A DNA stretch of 64,000 nucleotides. Source: Butyrivibrio sp. INlla14. GTDB lineage: Bacteria > Bacillota > Clostridia > Lachnospirales > Lachnospiraceae. How positions within the stretch are numbered: the stretch's first letter is position 1; each line of letters begins with the position of its first letter. The stretch is taken from assembly GCF_900102515.1 (NCBI RefSeq), contig NZ_FMVS01000009.1, forward strand, positions 99,182 to 163,181. Direction: 5' to 3'. A program made the translations under genes and the position numbers. Under the pieces are notes generated by a model. The model was given only the letters and a program-made list of their open reading frames with translations. It was not told the DNA's origin and made no database searches. Shown here one piece after another: positions 62,551 to 64,000 of the stretch.

Positions 62551-63648
62551 ATGAAGATACTGATTCTTACAAATTATGCCAACGGATTATATTTATTTAG
62601 AAAAGAACTAATAGAGCATTTTCAGAAGAACGGACACGAGGTTTTCGTGTCTGTTCCTTTTGATGAGAACTGTGTCAAACTAAAAAAACTGGGTGTTACG
62701 CTACTAGAGGCTCCGCTAGAGAGGCATGGTATGAACCCTGCAAAGGACTTTAAGCTCTTTAGGCAGTATATGCGCACAATAAGGAGAGTAAGACCAGGGG
62801 TAGTTCTGACCTATACTATAAAGCCCAATATTTATGGAGCGTTGGCGGCAAGAATAAAAAAAGTCCCGTATATATGCAATGTCACAGGACTTGGACAAGC
62901 CATTGAAAGAGGCGGGATGCTGAGTAAAATACTATTAAAGCTCTACTCGGTCTCTATGAAAAAAGCCAGAAAAGTCTTTTTCCAAAATGAAAGAAACATG
63001 AATTTCATGCAGGATAGAGGAGTTGCCACGAAAAATGCGGGTCTTTTGCCAGGGTCTGGAGTTAATCTTATAGAACACCCACTTTCAGAATATCCTTCTG
63101 AACAGGCTGGAATTCATATTCTTGCTGTAATGAGAGTGATGAAAGATAAGGGCGTTTCAGAATACTTCGAAATGATAAGAGCACTTAAACCAGAAAATCC
63201 CAATGTCTTTTTTGAACTTGCTGGAGAATACGAGGAAGATGAGAAAGCTGATTTTGAGCCAGAGATAAATGACCTTGTCAAGATGAATTATCTTAAGTAC
63301 TATGGGCATATTGACAATGTGCCAGATGTTATGGCTGCAAGCCATATTGTTGTTCACCCTTCTTATCATGAAGGGCTATCCAATGTGCTGCTTGAGGCTG
63401 CAGCTTGTGGCAGGCCAGTACTTGCAACAGACGTTAACGGGTGTAAAGAAACTGTGGATTTAGGTAAGAGTGGATATCTCTTTGAAGCTCGTAATTCGAA
63501 GTCTCTGATAGAAGCAGTGGAACAAATCTTATCTCTTTCAGAAGATCAGAGAAAAGAAATGGGGCTTGCAGGTCGAAGATGGGTAGAAAAACACTTTGAC
63601 AGAAATATTGTAATAAATGCCTATGATAAAGAAATAGAAAGAAAATGA
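62551..63648 (+). CDS. GT4 family glycosyltransferase (PglA-like)
   Basis: A 365-residue GT-B enzyme. It begins ILILTNYANGLYLFRKELIE, has the PglA-group segment TYTIKPNIYGALAARIKKVP (about residues 89-108) and CNVTGLGQAIERGG. The donor domain has GVNLIEHPLSEYP, AVMRVMKDKGVSEYFEMIRA and HPSYHEGLSNVLLEAAACGR. PglA adds the second sugar (GalNAc) to lipid-linked diNAcBac. Here it follows the PglC-like gene by 10 bp and likely does the same step. A terminator overlaps its stop codon. Confidence 0.92.
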   Translation: MKILILTNYANGLYLFRKELIEHFQKNGHEVFVSVPFDENCVKLKKLGVTLLEAPLERHGMNPAKDFKLFRQYMRTIRRVRPGVVLTYTIKPNIYGALAARIKKVPYICNVTGLGQAIERGGMLSKILLKLYSVSMKKARKVFFQNERNMNFMQDRGVATKNAGLLPGSGVNLIEHPLSEYPSEQAGIHILAVMRVMKDKGVSEYFEMIRALKPENPNVFFELAGEYEEDEKADFEPEINDLVKMNYLKYYGHIDNVPDVMAASHIVVHPSYHEGLSNVLLEAAACGRPVLATDVNGCKETVDLGKSGYLFEARNSKSLIEAVEQILSLSEDQRKEMGLAGRRWVEKHFDRNIVINAYDKEIERK

Positions 63649-63675
63649 TCAGACCATTACGGCCTGATCATTTTT
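63642..63675 (+). terminator. Terminator after the PglA-like gene
   Basis: AAAATGATCAG (63642-63652) pairs with CTGATCATTTT (63664-63674), 11 bp with an 11-base loop, and the run of T lies in and just after the right arm. The stem includes the stop codon. Confidence 0.82.
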
Positions 63676-63698
63676 ATGATATAGCTTATAAGTTATAA

Positions 63699-63727
63699 TT
63701 TGCTCAGTTTGACATGCGTAGTATAAT
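63699..63727 (+). promoter_or_regulatory. Putative promoter of the UDP-sugar dehydrogenase gene
   Basis: An exact TATAAT (63722-63727) is preceded by TTTGCT (63699-63704) at 17 bp. A separate good -35-like TTGACA (63709-63714) has only TATGTA at 16 bp as -10. Either could drive the gene, whose ATG is at 63782. Confidence 0.5.
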
Positions 63728-63781
63728 AACTATGTATGTAAATTTTTGAAAAAAGAACATGATTAGTGTGGAGGAAACACA

Positions 63782-64000
63782 ATGAGTTTATATGAGAAGC
63801 TCCTTTCAGGAGAGGAGAAACTTTCACTTGTAGGACTTGGCTACGTTGGTATGCCAATCGCTGTAGCATATGCCAAGAAGATCAAGGTAGTAGGCTATGA
63901 TTTCAATGCTGCCAAGGTTCAGCTTTATAAAAACGGAATCGATCCAACAAGAGAAGTTGGTAATGATGCTATCAAGGAGACAACAGTTGAGTTCACTGCA
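63782..64000 (+). CDS. Nucleotide-sugar dehydrogenase, 3' end outside window
   Basis: Seventy-three codons are visible from the ATG at 63782, and the frame stays open to the window end. GGAGG (63770-63774) lies seven bases before the start. The sequence LVGLGYVGMPIAVAYAKK has the NAD-binding GxGYVGxPxA motif of UDP-glucose/UDP-N-acetylhexosamine 6-dehydrogenases, and VGYDFNAAKVQLYKNGIDPT fits the WbpA/TviB/VipA group. These oxidise a UDP-sugar to a uronic acid for polysaccharide. It has its own promoter after a terminator, so it begins a new unit. Confidence 0.88.
   Translation, partial: MSLYEKLLSGEEKLSLVGLGYVGMPIAVAYAKKIKVVGYDFNAAKVQLYKNGIDPTREVGNDAIKETTVEFTA

Noticed and set aside
1..64000. 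Search for CRISPR arrays, tRNA or rRNA genes, IS elements, toxin-antitoxin or phage-defence genes
   Set aside because: No regularly spaced repeats, RNA-gene signatures, transposase motifs or defence domains were seen; all gaps are under 300 bp and are accounted for by leaders, promoters and terminators.

Overview
The window reads as a low-GC, motile Gram-positive chromosome, most probably a Lachnospiraceae (Butyrivibrio-like) clostridium. The support is an mbl/mreB-flhO-flhP gene order, a comFC-yvyF pair, a cdaA-cdaR-glmM operon, strong purine-rich ribosome binding sites and a large surface-glycan region. This is inference from gene content; no rRNA or other taxonomic marker is present. No tRNA, rRNA, CRISPR array, insertion sequence, phage gene or broken gene was found.

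Layout. (1) 1-3241: 3' end of an MreB/Mbl gene, two flagellar rod/hook-family genes (flhO- and flhP-like) and a short FlgJ-type rod-binding protein, closed by a strong terminator. (2) 3343-13178: recD2, comFC, yvyF, two unknown membrane proteins, cdaA (c-di-AMP synthase), cdaR, glmM, an HPr protein and a DUF3048 lipoprotein, nearly all touching or overlapping. (3) 13207-16960: an orphan rfbD-like reductase, a divergent PAP2 protein, a polytopic membrane protein and a secreted CAP-domain protein. (4) 17021-34939: gmd and fcl (GDP-L-fucose) on the minus strand, diverging from an AraC regulator. A plus-strand exopolysaccharide locus follows: a WbaP-type initiating transferase, a Wzz-like chain-length protein, an EpsG-type polymerase, seven GT2/GT4 transferases, two polytopic GT-C candidates and a split chromate transporter.

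(5) 35083-46490: a nonulosonic (pseudaminic) acid locus. A PseA-like amidotransferase and a DUF6044-type membrane protein run leftward. Rightward from a shared divergent promoter run a GT52 sialyltransferase-like gene, pseF, pseI, a formyltransferase, pseG, a GT2, a second pseG-like gene and an ABC exporter. pseB, pseC and a clear pseH are absent. (6) 46505-56010: an acyltransferase, polytopic membrane proteins, GtrA, a WecE/RffA aminotransferase, a GNAT acetyltransferase and a GtrB/DPM1-like transferase. This looks like a lipid-carrier system that adds a 4-amino-sugar outside the membrane. (7) 56108-63648: an O-antigen-ligase-like protein with an ectodomain, then a Pgl-like set (membrane 4,6-dehydratase, aminotransferase, small PGT, GT4) ended by a terminator. 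(8) 63782-end: the start of a UDP-sugar dehydrogenase.

Together the right three quarters of the window encode at least two separately initiated lipid-linked glycans plus enzymes for GDP-fucose, CMP-pseudaminic-acid-type and 4-amino-sugar precursors. The most interesting part is the Pse locus, where a formyltransferase sits where the PseH acetyltransferase would be expected.
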